Shown here piece after piece: positions 29,309 to 39,172 of a stretch of 64,000 nucleotides of DNA. The notes under the pieces are model-generated. The model had not been told where the DNA came from, did not search any database, and saw only the letters and a list, made by a program, of their open reading frames with translations. Made by a program: the position numbers and the translations under genes. The stretch comes from Nocardioides caeni (GTDB taxonomy: Bacteria > Actinomycetota > Actinomycetes > Propionibacteriales > Nocardioidaceae): contig NZ_STGW01000007.1 in the NCBI RefSeq assembly GCF_004912195.1, positions 380 to 64,379 on the forward strand, read 5' to 3'. Numbering within the stretch: the first letter of the stretch is position 1; each line of letters begins with the position of its first letter.

Positions 29309-30454
29309 ATGACCGACGGGCCGACGCACTACCCGCCGCCGGGCGCGCCGCTGCCGGAGGAGCCCGAGCCGCCGCGTGCCATGACGGGCGGCACTCGCCC
29401 GCCGGGTCCGCCCGCGGGCGGACCCCCACCGCCACCGACGCCCTGGGCGCCGTACGCCCCGCAGGGCGGGGGCGGACCCGCGCCGCAGCCCGGCTACCTG
29501 TTGGGCGCCGCCCACAAGCCCGGCGCCTTCCCGTTGCGTCCGCTGACGCTGGGGATGATCTATGACGGCGCGTTCCGCCTGATCCGTTTCAACCCGAAGG
29601 CCACCGTCGGCGCCGCGGTCCTGGTCACGGCGGTCGCAATGGCGATCCCGATCGTGATCACCGCCGTGCTCACGTTCACCGTCGGTCTCGCCATCGACGC
29701 CAGCGGGGACGTCGAGAGCGAGATCAGCACCGCGGACGCCGCCGGTCTGGTCGCGGCCTACGGCTCGCTCCTGCTCTCGATCGTGCTCGCCCAGATCGGC
29801 GTCATCTTCGTGACCGGCATGGTCGCCCACGTGGCCCGTGCCGCGGCGGTCGGACGACGGATGTCCCTCGGAGAGGCGTGGGCGGCCACCCACGGCAAGC
29901 GTTGGCGCCTGCTCGGGCTGACCCTGCTGATCAACACCGTGTTCCTCGTCCTCTTCGTGGTCTACGTCGTGCTCTGGGTCCTCGTCGTCGTGGTGAGCCC
30001 GGGCCCGTGGCCGATCGTCGCGTGGGGGCTGATCACGGTCCCGGCCATGATCTGTCTCTCGGCCTGGCTGTGGACGCGGCTCTACTACCTGCCCGTGCCG
30101 CCGCTGATGCTGGAGGACGTGGGCGTCTTCGGGGCGCTGGGCCGCTCGTGGACGCTGACCTCGCGTCAGTTCTGGCGGACGTTCGGCATCGGCCTGCTGA
30201 CCGTGATCATCGGGTCGATCGCGGGCTCGATGCTGTCCTCGCCGGCGTCCTTCATCGGACAGATCGCCGCCTTCGCGCTGCCGGAGTACGCCGCACTGCT
30301 GCTCGTCCTCACCCAGGCGTTCGCCCTGGTGGTGCAGAACGCCTTCTATGCGCCCTTCCTGGCCGCGGTCAGCTCCGTGCAGTACCTCGACCTGCGGATG
30401 CGCAAGGAGGCCTTCGACGTCGAGCTGCTGCGCGAGGCGGGCATCGTCTCGTGA
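29309..30454 (+). CDS. Multi-pass membrane protein (glycerophosphodiester phosphodiesterase membrane-domain-like)
   Basis: Protein of 381 residues. A disordered Pro/Gly-rich cytosolic N-terminus (1-75) precedes six or so transmembrane helices (about 98-125, 150-180, 205-245, 250-270, 300-320, 330-355). The entry segment LRPLTLGMIYDGAFRLIRFN is typical of proteins annotated with a GDPD membrane domain, but there is no phosphodiesterase domain. Its role is unknown. It is the first gene of a tightly coupled cluster, overlapping the DUF4129 gene by GTGA, and so probably serves the MoxR/DUF58 module. Confidence 0.75.
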   Translation: MTDGPTHYPPPGAPLPEEPEPPRAMTGGTRPPGPPAGGPPPPPTPWAPYAPQGGGGPAPQPGYLLGAAHKPGAFPLRPLTLGMIYDGAFRLIRFNPKATVGAAVLVTAVAMAIPIVITAVLTFTVGLAIDASGDVESEISTADAAGLVAAYGSLLLSIVLAQIGVIFVTGMVAHVARAAAVGRRMSLGEAWAATHGKRWRLLGLTLLINTVFLVLFVVYVVLWVLVVVVSPGPWPIVAWGLITVPAMICLSAWLWTRLYYLPVPPLMLEDVGVFGALGRSWTLTSRQFWRTFGIGLLTVIIGSIAGSMLSSPASFIGQIAAFALPEYAALLLVLTQAFALVVQNAFYAPFLAAVSSVQYLDLRMRKEAFDVELLREAGIVS

Positions 30455-31113
30455 CGGGTCCTCTCCTGACGGGCGGGGGGCTCGAGGTGCCGACGTTCCT
30501 CGTCCTTCGCGACCCTCCGCTCGACCCGAGCGGCGACGACGCGCGCAGCGACCTGCGCCGCGAGCTGGCGAAGCCGGAGTACTACGACCGCAACGTCCTC
30601 GACCGGATCGTCGGCTGGATCCAGGGACTGTTCGACGACACCGTCGCGGCGGCGTCCGGCGCCCCACCGGTGAGCGTCGCGGTGACGATCCTCGTGGCGC
30701 TGGCGCTGATCACGGCGATCATGCTGGTGGTCTCGCGGGCGCGGCGCACCGCCCGGGCCGAGCGCTCCGGCGCTCCCGCCCTCGCCGACGAGGCGATCTC
30801 GGCCGACGCACTGCGGGCTCGGGCGGAGCAGGCCCTGGCCGCCGGGGACGCAGCCGCGGCGCTGATCGACGCGTTCCGCGCGACGGCCGTCCGACAGGTG
30901 GAGCGGGACCGGATCGACGACGTCCCACAGGCCACCGCCCTCGAGCTGGCGCGAGCGCTCGCCGCCGCCTTCCCGGACCACGCAGCCGAGATCCACCGTG
31001 GCGCTGGCCTCTTCGACGAAGTGCTCTATGGCGACCACCCCGCCACCGTCGACCAGGCCCGCTCCCTGCTGAGCCTCGACGACGCCCTCGGCGGACGGGC
31101 GGTGCGACGGTGA
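30451..31113 (+). CDS. DUF4129 domain-containing membrane protein
   Basis: Protein of 220 residues. An N-terminal extracytoplasmic-type segment is followed by one transmembrane helix (about 72-95) and a cytosolic C-terminal DUF4129-type helical region (about 110-215), including the DEVLYGDHPATVDQAR block. DUF4129 proteins accompany DUF58, MoxR and transglutaminase-like proteins. GTG 30451 overlaps the upstream stop (GTGA) and its own stop overlaps the next start (GTGA). Confidence 0.8.
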   Translation: MTGPLLTGGGLEVPTFLVLRDPPLDPSGDDARSDLRRELAKPEYYDRNVLDRIVGWIQGLFDDTVAAASGAPPVSVAVTILVALALITAIMLVVSRARRTARAERSGAPALADEAISADALRARAEQALAAGDAAAALIDAFRATAVRQVERDRIDDVPQATALELARALAAAFPDHAAEIHRGAGLFDEVLYGDHPATVDQARSLLSLDDALGGRAVRR

Positions 31114-32266
31114 GCGCCGCGCTCAACGCGACGACCGGTGCCGTCACGACGACCGGTCGCCTCCGGCGCTGGCTGCTGATCGGGCTCGCCATCGCAGCCG
31201 CCCTCGCCCTGGCCGTGTGGACCACCCGCGACAGCGAGGAGTGGCCCGACCCCCTCGACCCCCGCAACCCCGGCCCGGACGGCGCCCAGGCACTGGCGCG
31301 GGTGCTGGAGGACCAGGGAGTCGACGTCCGCATCGTCCGCTCCGCCGACGAGCTCGAGAGCGAGGACATCGACGACGACACCACGGTCGTCGTCACCGCG
31401 ACGTCGTCCCTGTCGCCCACCACGACCGACCGGCTCCGCCGCCACGCCGCCCCCGGGCGGATCGTCCTCGTCGACCCCTCCCACCTCGTGCTCCAGGCCT
31501 ACGACGACCGGATCACCGCACGCGCGGGATCGGCCGACGGCGTGGTCGCTGACTGCACCGGCGACACCGCGCTGGGCGACCTCCGGCTGGACGTGGAGCA
31601 GTCGACGGTCTTCGACGACGTCCCGACCGGTCGCGAGACCTGCTTCGCGACGGCCGACGGCGACGTGCTGGTCTCCGATGCCGACGCCGGCATCGTGCTG
31701 TTCGGCGCCGGTGACGCGCTGACCAACGAGCAGGTCACCCGCGGTGACAACGCCGCCGTCGCGTTGCGACTCCTCGGTCGCGACACCGAGCTGGTCTGGT
31801 ACGTCCCCGACCCCACCGACGCCGAGCCCGACGAGGCGGTCACCCTGTCGTCGCTGATCCCCCGCTGGATCCAGCCCGGGCTCTTCCTCGCCGCCCTGGC
31901 GGCGCTGGCCCTCGTCCTGTGGCGCGTACGACGCCTCGGGCCGCTCTCGCGCGAGCCACTGCCGGTCGTGGTGCGCGGCGTGGAGACCGCGCACAGCCGC
32001 GGCCGGATGTATCGGCGCAGTGGCGACCGCGGGCACGCCGCCGCGGCCCTGCGCCGCGCCGCACGCGCCGACGTCGCCGCCCACCTGCGGCTGGACCGTC
32101 GCACTCCGCCGCTCGAGGTGGCCGAGGCCGCGGCCCGCCACCTGGGCGCCCGGCTCGACGACATCGCTGCGCTGCTGACCGACGACCAGCCCCCGCCCGC
32201 CAACGACCACGACCTGGTCCGGCTGGCCCACGAGCTCACCCGCCTGAGGAGAGAGGTACGACGAGG

Positions 32267-32270
<4 letters not shown>
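31110..32270 (+). CDS. DUF4350 domain-containing membrane protein
   Basis: Protein of 386 residues. A transmembrane helix at about 20-37, an extracytoplasmic DUF4350 domain (about 50-235; NPGPDGAQALARVLEDQGVDV resembles a GATase-like, Rossmann-type start) and a second helix at about 256-278 are followed by a cytosolic helical tail. Partner of the DUF4129, MoxR and DUF58 genes. Function unknown. Overlaps MoxR by ATGA. Confidence 0.78.
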
Positions 32271-33325
<1,055 letters not shown>

Positions 33326-33347
33326 GACACCCGCGACGAGGACACCG

Positions 33348-34673
33348 ATGGTCATCTCCGGACGCGTGCCGCTGCTGCTCCTGCTGGGGCTGCCGGCCGT
33401 CGTCCTGCGCCCGAGCGCCGGCACGGTGTGGCTGTGGCTGCTGGGTGTCCTCCTCCTCGTGGGCCTGGACCTCGCGCTGACGGCATCTCCGGCGGCGGCG
33501 ACCCTCAGCCGCCGCCAGCCCGGCACCGTGCGACTCGGCGACCCGGCGACCTCAGGCCTGGTCGTCGGCAACCCGGGCACACGGACCCTGCGCCTCCATG
33601 TCCGCGACGCCTGGCAGCCCTCGGCCGGAGCCAGCGACAACCGGTTCCGGCTGACGCTGCGGGCCGGCGAGGATCGCCGTACGACGACACCGCTGCTGCC
33701 CCGTCGACGCGGCGACCTGCGCGCGGCCGGCGTCACGGTCCGGTCCTGGGGTCCGCTCGGACTGACGGGTCGACAGCGGACCTACGACGTCCCGGGCACC
33801 GTCCGGGCCCTGCCGCCCTTCGAGTCCCGCAAGCACCTGCCCTCGCGGCTGGCTCGCCTGCGCGACCTCGACGGCCGCGCCGCGGTTCGGGTCCGCGGCC
33901 AGGGCACCGAGTTCGACTCACTGCGGGAGTACGTCCGCGGCGACGACGTCCGCTCGATCGACTGGCGGGCGTCCGCGCGCTCGCCCCAGGTCGTCGTCCG
34001 CACCTGGCAGCCGGAGCGCGACCGCCGGGTGGTCGTCGTCCTCGACACCTCCCGCACCTCGGCGGGCCGGGTCGCCCGCACGGCCGACGACGCCGCCGAG
34101 GACGGCATGCCGCGTCTGGACGCCGCCATGGACGCCGCCCTGCTGCTCGCCGCCCTGGCGTCGCGTGCCGGCGACCGGATCGACTTCCTCGCGGGCGACC
34201 GCCGGGTCCGCGCACGCCAGCGCATCGCCGGCGCCCGCGACGTCGCGGCGCGTCTCCAGGAGCAGATGGCCGACCTGGAGCCCGTCCTCGCCGAGGCGGA
34301 CTGGGACGCCCTCGCCGGCGGCGTGCAGGCCTTCGGACGCCAACGCGCCCTCGTCGTGATCCTCACCGCACTCGAGCCCTCCGCGATCGAGGAGGGCCTG
34401 TTGCCGGTCCTGCCGGTGCTGACCCACCATCACCGGGTCGTCCTCGCCAGCGTTCGCGACCCCGAGCTGGGCCGTCTCGCCACCCTCGGCGAGCGCCCCG
34501 ACGCCGATCAGGCGTACGCCGTCGCAGCGGCCGAGCACGAGCTCGACCGCCGCGCCCGGATGCGCGAGGTGCTCTCGCGTCTCGGTGTCGACGTCGTCGA
34601 CGCGGAGGCCGCGCAGCTGCCGCCCGCCCTCGCCGACCACTACCTGCACCTCAAGGCCCAGGGCCTGCTGTAG
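33348..34673 (+). CDS. DUF58 domain-containing protein (module 1)
   Basis: Protein of 441 residues. Two N-terminal transmembrane helices (about 7-25 and 27-45) are followed by a beta-rich domain and the DUF58/VWA-like domain. The signature REYVRGDDVRSIDWRAS lies at about residues 195-211. The VWA metal site reads DTSRT, close to the DxSxS consensus. Such proteins are thought to be clients of MoxR ATPases. It is the last gene of module 1. A short GC hairpin follows, in the 89-nt convergent gap with the SpoIIM gene. Confidence 0.88.
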   Translation: MVISGRVPLLLLLGLPAVVLRPSAGTVWLWLLGVLLLVGLDLALTASPAAATLSRRQPGTVRLGDPATSGLVVGNPGTRTLRLHVRDAWQPSAGASDNRFRLTLRAGEDRRTTTPLLPRRRGDLRAAGVTVRSWGPLGLTGRQRTYDVPGTVRALPPFESRKHLPSRLARLRDLDGRAAVRVRGQGTEFDSLREYVRGDDVRSIDWRASARSPQVVVRTWQPERDRRVVVVLDTSRTSAGRVARTADDAAEDGMPRLDAAMDAALLLAALASRAGDRIDFLAGDRRVRARQRIAGARDVAARLQEQMADLEPVLAEADWDALAGGVQAFGRQRALVVILTALEPSAIEEGLLPVLPVLTHHHRVVLASVRDPELGRLATLGERPDADQAYAVAAAEHELDRRARMREVLSRLGVDVVDAEAAQLPPALADHYLHLKAQGLL

Positions 34674-34762
34674 CCGCTCGCCTGCGTTCGTCGAGGAGCT
34701 TGCAGGCGGCGCCTGCGGCGCCGGACGGCGGGAGGCGGCGTCGGCGCCGACCAACGGAGGCG
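34674..34762. terminator. Convergent intergenic gap with GC hairpin
   Basis: The gap between the convergent DUF58 and SpoIIM genes contains GGCGCC-TGC-GGCGCC, able to form a 6-bp stem with a 3-nt loop in either transcript. No U-run follows. It may act as a bidirectional terminator. Confidence 0.4.
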
Positions 34763-35767
34763 TCAGGCCTGGGTGGCGACGCGGTCCTCGAGCAGGTCGG
34801 CGCCCAGGTCGCCCGTCGCGCCGCGGGCGGCTGCCGCGCGGCCGAGGACGAAGACGTAGGCGAGGAAGGCGACCTCGGCGAGGACGCCGATCGCGATGCG
34901 GGCCCAGGTGGGCAGGGGCGAGGGCGTCACGAACGCCTCGACGATGCCGCTGAGGAGCAGGAGGAGGCCGAGGCCGAGCGCGACGGTGGCGGCGGTCCGG
35001 CCGGCACTGGCCAGGGCCGCCGAGCGGCTGAGCCCGCCCGGCTCGATCCACGACCAGAACAGGCGCAGTCCCACACCACCAGCCACGAAGACACAGGTGA
35101 GCTCGAGCAGGCCGTGCGGGATGATCAGGCCCCAGAAGAGTGCGCCGCGATCGTGCTGGATCATGATCGAGCCGACGACCGCCAGGTTGGCGACGTTGTT
35201 GAAGAGCAGCCACACCACGGGCAGCCCGAGGATGCCCAGCGCGATGCACAACGCGCTGACCCAGGTGTTGTTGATCCAGACCCGGGTGGCGAAGGCGCTG
35301 GCGGCGTTCTCGCTGTAGTAGCTCTCGAAGTCGCTGTTGACCAGCTGGTCGACCTCGGCAGGGCCGATCAGCGCCTGCTCGACCTCGGGGTGGTGCACGA
35401 GCCAGGCCATCATCACGCCGGTCACGATCACGTTGGCGAGCAGGCAGCCCAGCCACCACCACCGCAGCTGGTAGAGCGCGGCCGGGAACCGATCGGTCAG
35501 GAAGGACGCGACACCGCGCCAGCTCGGCACCCGCGAGGACAGCATCGCGATCCGGGCGCGGCCGAGCAGGGCGGACAGGTAGGCCACGAGCTCGCCGTCG
35601 GGCGCGGAGGTGCGCACGACCGAGAGGTGCGTGGCGACCTGCTGGTAGCGGTCGACGAGCTCGTCGGCCTCCGCACCGCTACGGCGCCGCTGCCGGACGA
35701 GCTGCTCGAGCCGCTCCCACGATCGCGCATTCGCCATGACGTAGGCGTCGATGTCGATCCGGGGCAC
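34763..35767 (-). CDS. Stage II sporulation protein M family membrane protein
   Basis: SpoIIM-like integral membrane protein of 334 residues. A cytosolic helical N-terminus (1-105) is followed by about five helices between 115 and 320; the central WINNTWVSALCIALGI block is characteristic. In Bacillus SpoIIM belongs to the DMP peptidoglycan-remodelling complex, but in non-sporulating actinobacteria the homologue is linked to RDD, MoxR and DUF58 genes and its role is unknown. The GTG start has TAGGCT 7 nt upstream and no ribosome binding site. Divergent from the RDD gene. Confidence 0.85.
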   Translation of the reverse strand: MPRIDIDAYVMANARSWERLEQLVRQRRRSGAEADELVDRYQQVATHLSVVRTSAPDGELVAYLSALLGRARIAMLSSRVPSWRGVASFLTDRFPAALYQLRWWWLGCLLANVIVTGVMMAWLVHHPEVEQALIGPAEVDQLVNSDFESYYSENAASAFATRVWINNTWVSALCIALGILGLPVVWLLFNNVANLAVVGSIMIQHDRGALFWGLIIPHGLLELTCVFVAGGVGLRLFWSWIEPGGLSRSAALASAGRTAATVALGLGLLLLLSGIVEAFVTPSPLPTWARIAIGVLAEVAFLAYVFVLGRAAAARGATGDLGADLLEDRVATQA

Positions 35768-35774
35768 GCTCGCC

Positions 35775-35801
35775 AGCCTACGGGGAGTCCGCCAGTAGGC
35801 T
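35775..35801. promoter_or_regulatory. Back-to-back -10 boxes of the SpoIIM and RDD genes
   Basis: TAGGCT occurs on the minus strand at 35780-35775, 7 nt before the SpoIIM GTG, and on the plus strand at 35796-35801, 7 nt before the ATG of the RDD gene. The entire divergent control region is about 40 bp and both mRNAs are probably leaderless. Confidence 0.5.
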
Positions 35802-35808
35802 CGCGGTG

Positions 35809-36636
35809 ATGCCCGCCGACTTCGCCACCGTGACCGCCGATGACCTCGTCACCGGCGAGGGCGTGGCGCTGGACCTGCCGGCGGCGACCCTCGGGCTGCG
35901 GATGGCCAGTGGGCTGCTGGACATGGTGGTCACCGTCGTGACCTTCATCGGGCTCTACCTCCTGCTGCTGGTCGCGGCGCTGCCGTTCGCCGATGCCGCG
36001 CTGTTCGCGGCGGCGCTGGTGCTGACGATGGTGCTGACGTTCCTCGCACTGCCCTCGGCCCTGGAGACGCTCACGCGGGGCCGTTCGGTGGGCAAGCTCG
36101 CCTTCGGGCTGCGCACGGTCCGCGACGACGGCGGACCGATCAGCTTCCACCACGCACTGGTCCGCTCAATGATCGGCTTCGTCGAGATCTATGCCTTCAC
36201 CGGCGCCCCGGCCTTCTTCTCGATCCTGCTGAGCTCACGGGGCAAGCGGCTCGGCGACTACGCCGCGGGGACCTACGTCGTCCGCGACCGGGTGCGCCTG
36301 CGCCTGCCGGCCCCGCCGCCGATGCCGCCGCAGCTGGCGGACTGGGCCCGCCGGGCCGACCTGGCGGCGCTGCCGACCGGTACGGCGCTGGCGGTGCGCC
36401 AGTTCCTGGGTCGGTTGCCGACGCTCGACCCGGTGTCGCGGGACCGGGTGGCGCGGGGACTGCTGGCCGACGTAATCCCCCACGTCGCCCCCGCACCACC
36501 GCCCGGCGCGCCACCTGAGCTGGTGCTGGCGGCGGTCGTCGCCGAGCGGCGCGAGCGCGACCTCGTCCGCCTGGGCCGCGCCGAGTCGTTGCGTGAGCGC
36601 CTCACCGCCCGTGATCCCGGCATGCTCCCTCGGTAG
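35809..36636 (+). CDS. RDD family membrane protein
   Basis: Protein of 275 residues. The RDD domain (about 25-165) has three helices and the conserved Arg in LGLRMASGLLDMVV, the Asp in DMVV, and GRSVGKLAFGLRTVRDDG. A 110-residue cytosolic Pro- and Arg-rich tail follows. RDD proteins are of uncertain function; some behave as Na+/H+ antiporters. ATG 35809 fits a leaderless transcript best; a GTG one codon earlier is possible. It sits just before the second MoxR module. Confidence 0.83.
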   Translation: MPADFATVTADDLVTGEGVALDLPAATLGLRMASGLLDMVVTVVTFIGLYLLLLVAALPFADAALFAAALVLTMVLTFLALPSALETLTRGRSVGKLAFGLRTVRDDGGPISFHHALVRSMIGFVEIYAFTGAPAFFSILLSSRGKRLGDYAAGTYVVRDRVRLRLPAPPPMPPQLADWARRADLAALPTGTALAVRQFLGRLPTLDPVSRDRVARGLLADVIPHVAPAPPPGAPPELVLAAVVAERRERDLVRLGRAESLRERLTARDPGMLPR

Positions 36637-36717
36637 GTTTGACGCGACCGCCCCGAGGCAGGCTGCTCCGGGCCACATGGCTGATCCGCACGCACCTCGG
36701 ACAGGAGCACTGCCCGC

Positions 36718-37776
36718 ATGACCGACCTCACGTCGCCCACGAACCCCGCCGGCATGACGATCCGCCGTCACGAGGTCGGCCAGCAGGCGCCCCTGACCGC
36801 TGACGAGCTGGCCCGGGCCAGCGAGCGGATCAACCGGATCTCGGAGGCGTTCTCGAGCCGGGTCGTGGGGCAGCACCGGGTGCGGACCGCGCTGCTCGTG
36901 ACCCTGCTGGCCGAAGGCCACGTGCTGCTCGCGAGCGTCCCCGGCCTGGCCAAGACCCTCGCGTCGTCGACGCTCGCCCAGTCCGTCAGCGCACGGTTCA
37001 CGCGCATCCAGTGCACGCCCGACCTGCTGCCGAGCGACATCATCGGCACCCAGGTCTACGACCCCCGCCGCCACGAGTTCGAGACCCAGCTCGGGCCGGT
37101 GCACGCCAACTTCGTGCTCCTCGACGAGATCAACCGGGCCAGTGCCAAGACCCAGTCGGCGCTGCTGGAGGCGATGCAGGAGCGCCAGACCTCGATCGCC
37201 GGACAGGTCCATCCACTGCCCGACCCGTTCATGGTGCTCGCCACCCAGAACCCGATCGAGGAGGAGGGCACCTATGTCCTGCCGCACGCGCAGATGGACC
37301 GCTTCCTGCTGAAGGAGATCGTCGACTACCCGAGTGAGGACGACGAGCTCATGGTCCTCGAGCGCATCGATGACGGCACCCTCGGCCAGCACATGGCCGA
37401 CGTCTCGCCGGTCGCCACGACGAGTGATGTCGCCGAGCTGCAGGAGCTGGTCCGCCGGGTCTACGTCGACCCGGCCATCAAGCGCTACGTCGTCTCCGTG
37501 ATCCGGGCGACCCGCAATGTCGGCCAGCTCCTCGGCCCCGAGCTGGGCAACTACGTCGAGATCGGCGCCAGCCCGCGCGGATCGATCGCGTTCTTCCAGG
37601 CAGCGCGCGCGATGGCGGTCGTCCAGGGCCGGCACTACGTCATCCCGGAGGACGTCCGCGAGCTGCGGCACAGCGTCCTGCGGCACCGGATCCACCTCAG
37701 CTTCGAGGCCCTCGCGGACCGGGTCCGTCCCGAGACGGTGATCGACGCCGTCTTCCGCGCCGTCCCGACGCCCTGA
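36718..37776 (+). CDS. MoxR family AAA+ ATPase (module 2)
   Basis: AAA+ ATPase of 352 residues, paralogue of the one at 32.3 kb. Walker A SVPGLAKT (73-80), Walker B with DEIN (136-139), signature INRASAKTQSALLEAMQE and sensor ATQNP are intact. The Gly before Val-Pro-Gly is Ser here. First gene of a six-gene run (MoxR, DUF58, membrane protein, VWA, VWA, TPR) that resembles the Bat operon of Bacteroides and Leptospira. An 81-nt gap upstream contains TTGACG at 36639-36644 but no obvious -10. Confidence 0.92.
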   Translation: MTDLTSPTNPAGMTIRRHEVGQQAPLTADELARASERINRISEAFSSRVVGQHRVRTALLVTLLAEGHVLLASVPGLAKTLASSTLAQSVSARFTRIQCTPDLLPSDIIGTQVYDPRRHEFETQLGPVHANFVLLDEINRASAKTQSALLEAMQERQTSIAGQVHPLPDPFMVLATQNPIEEEGTYVLPHAQMDRFLLKEIVDYPSEDDELMVLERIDDGTLGQHMADVSPVATTSDVAELQELVRRVYVDPAIKRYVVSVIRATRNVGQLLGPELGNYVEIGASPRGSIAFFQAARAMAVVQGRHYVIPEDVRELRHSVLRHRIHLSFEALADRVRPETVIDAVFRAVPTP

Positions 37777-37785
37777 GGCCGGCGC

Positions 37786-38676
37786 ATGACCGCGCACCTG
37801 ACCAGGATCAAGACCCGGCTCTCGATCCACGCCCACCGCAAGGTCCGTGGGCTGCTCGAGGGTGACTACGCCGCCATCCACGTGGGCCGCGGGATGGACT
37901 TCAACGACCTGCGCTCCTACGTCCGCGGCGACGACGTCAAGGACATCGACTGGAAGGCCTCGGCCCGGGCCCGCCAGCTGCTGGTCAAGCGCTACGTCGC
38001 CGAGCGCAAGCACACGGTGCTGCTCTGCGTCTCGACCGGTCGCAGCATGGCGGCGATGAACGACGCGGCGGTCGACAAGCGCGACCTCGCCGTGTTCGTG
38101 TCCGGGGTGATGGGCCTGCTCGCCGTGCAGCACGGCGACCCGGTGGGCCTGGTGCACGGCAACTCCCTCGATCAGCACAGCCAGCCCGCGAAGAGCGGCG
38201 AGCTCCACCTCGAGCGGTTGCTCGGCGTGGTCCACGGTGCGATCGGTCCGGGCTCCCCGGCCGGCGACCTGCCGGCGCTTCTCCGCTACGTCGTGCGGAC
38301 GGTGCGGCGCCAGACGATCCTCGTGGTCGTCACCGACGACACCTCGCTCTCCGAGGACACCGTCGACCTGATGCGGCGTCTCTCGGTCCAGCACGAGGTC
38401 CTCTTCCTCACCATCGGCGACCTCGACCCGACCCTGCCGTCGGTGGCCGACCGCCGGCTCGTCGACGTCGACGCGGGCGTCGAGATCCCCCGGTGGCTGC
38501 GGCGCGACGCCCCACTGTCGCGCGAGTACGCCGAGCTGGTGGCCAGCGAGGACCTGCAGCTGCGACGGCGGCTCGACCAGGTCGGTGTCGTCCACGAGCG
38601 CGTCGCCGACACCGACGGCGCGATCACCGCCATCCACCGGCTCCTGGAGAGGCACCGCCATGCGCGCCGCCGCTAG
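37786..38676 (+). CDS. DUF58 domain-containing protein (module 2)
   Basis: Soluble DUF58 protein of 296 residues without transmembrane helices. The signature LRSYVRGDDVKDIDWKASA is at about 42-60. The VWA-like metal site reads STGRS from residue 83, so the first Asp of DxSxS is Ser; the metal site may be altered or lost. Typical members read DTGRS. It lies 9 nt after MoxR and overlaps the next gene by 17 nt. The role may be scaffolding or aerotolerance-type stress defence (inference). Confidence 0.88.
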   Translation: MTAHLTRIKTRLSIHAHRKVRGLLEGDYAAIHVGRGMDFNDLRSYVRGDDVKDIDWKASARARQLLVKRYVAERKHTVLLCVSTGRSMAAMNDAAVDKRDLAVFVSGVMGLLAVQHGDPVGLVHGNSLDQHSQPAKSGELHLERLLGVVHGAIGPGSPAGDLPALLRYVVRTVRRQTILVVVTDDTSLSEDTVDLMRRLSVQHEVLFLTIGDLDPTLPSVADRRLVDVDAGVEIPRWLRRDAPLSREYAELVASEDLQLRRRLDQVGVVHERVADTDGAITAIHRLLERHRHARRR

Positions 38677-39172
38677 CCGGGTCCTTGCCGACGAGCTGCC
38701 GGAGGAGTTCAGCGGACCGGTGGCCTACTCCGACCGCTGGCTGTGGATCGTGCTCGGTCTGCTGGTCCTGGTGCTCGTCTACTACGTGGCTGCCTGGTGG
38801 TTCACCCGCGCCCCGAAGCCGGCGACGATCGCGCGCCCACGGGTCGACGTACCGACCGTGCGGGAGCGTCACCTGCAGCGCATCGACGAGGTCGTGGCCC
38901 AGGTGCGGGCCGGTGACCTCGAGCCGCGGGCGGGCCACCAGCAGCTCAGCGACGTGGTGCGCTCCTTCGTCGCCGAGGTGACCACGCTGCCGGCCCGCAC
39001 CATGGCGCTGGCCGACTTCCGTCATCGGGCGCCGGAGGCGCTCGTGGCAGCGATCGAGCTGATGTATCCGCCCGAGTTCGCCCCTGACGACACCATCGCC
39101 CGCGACCGGTTCGAGGACGCCGCCGGCCAGGCCCGGCAGCTCGTCGGCACGTGGCAGGGAGGCGATGTCTGA
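38660..39172 (+). CDS. Single-pass membrane protein of the Bat-like operon (DUF4381-like position)
   Basis: Protein of 170 residues with one transmembrane helix (about 25-45) and a cytosolic helical domain with the pattern LQRIDEVVAQVRAGDLEPR and VRSFVAEVTTLPARTMALAD. Proteins in this operon position are often DUF4381. The start ATG 38660 has GGAGAGGC upstream and lies inside the DUF58 3' end. Function unknown; probably anchors the complex. Confidence 0.7.
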   Translation: MRAAASRVLADELPEEFSGPVAYSDRWLWIVLGLLVLVLVYYVAAWWFTRAPKPATIARPRVDVPTVRERHLQRIDEVVAQVRAGDLEPRAGHQQLSDVVRSFVAEVTTLPARTMALADFRHRAPEALVAAIELMYPPEFAPDDTIARDRFEDAAGQARQLVGTWQGGDV

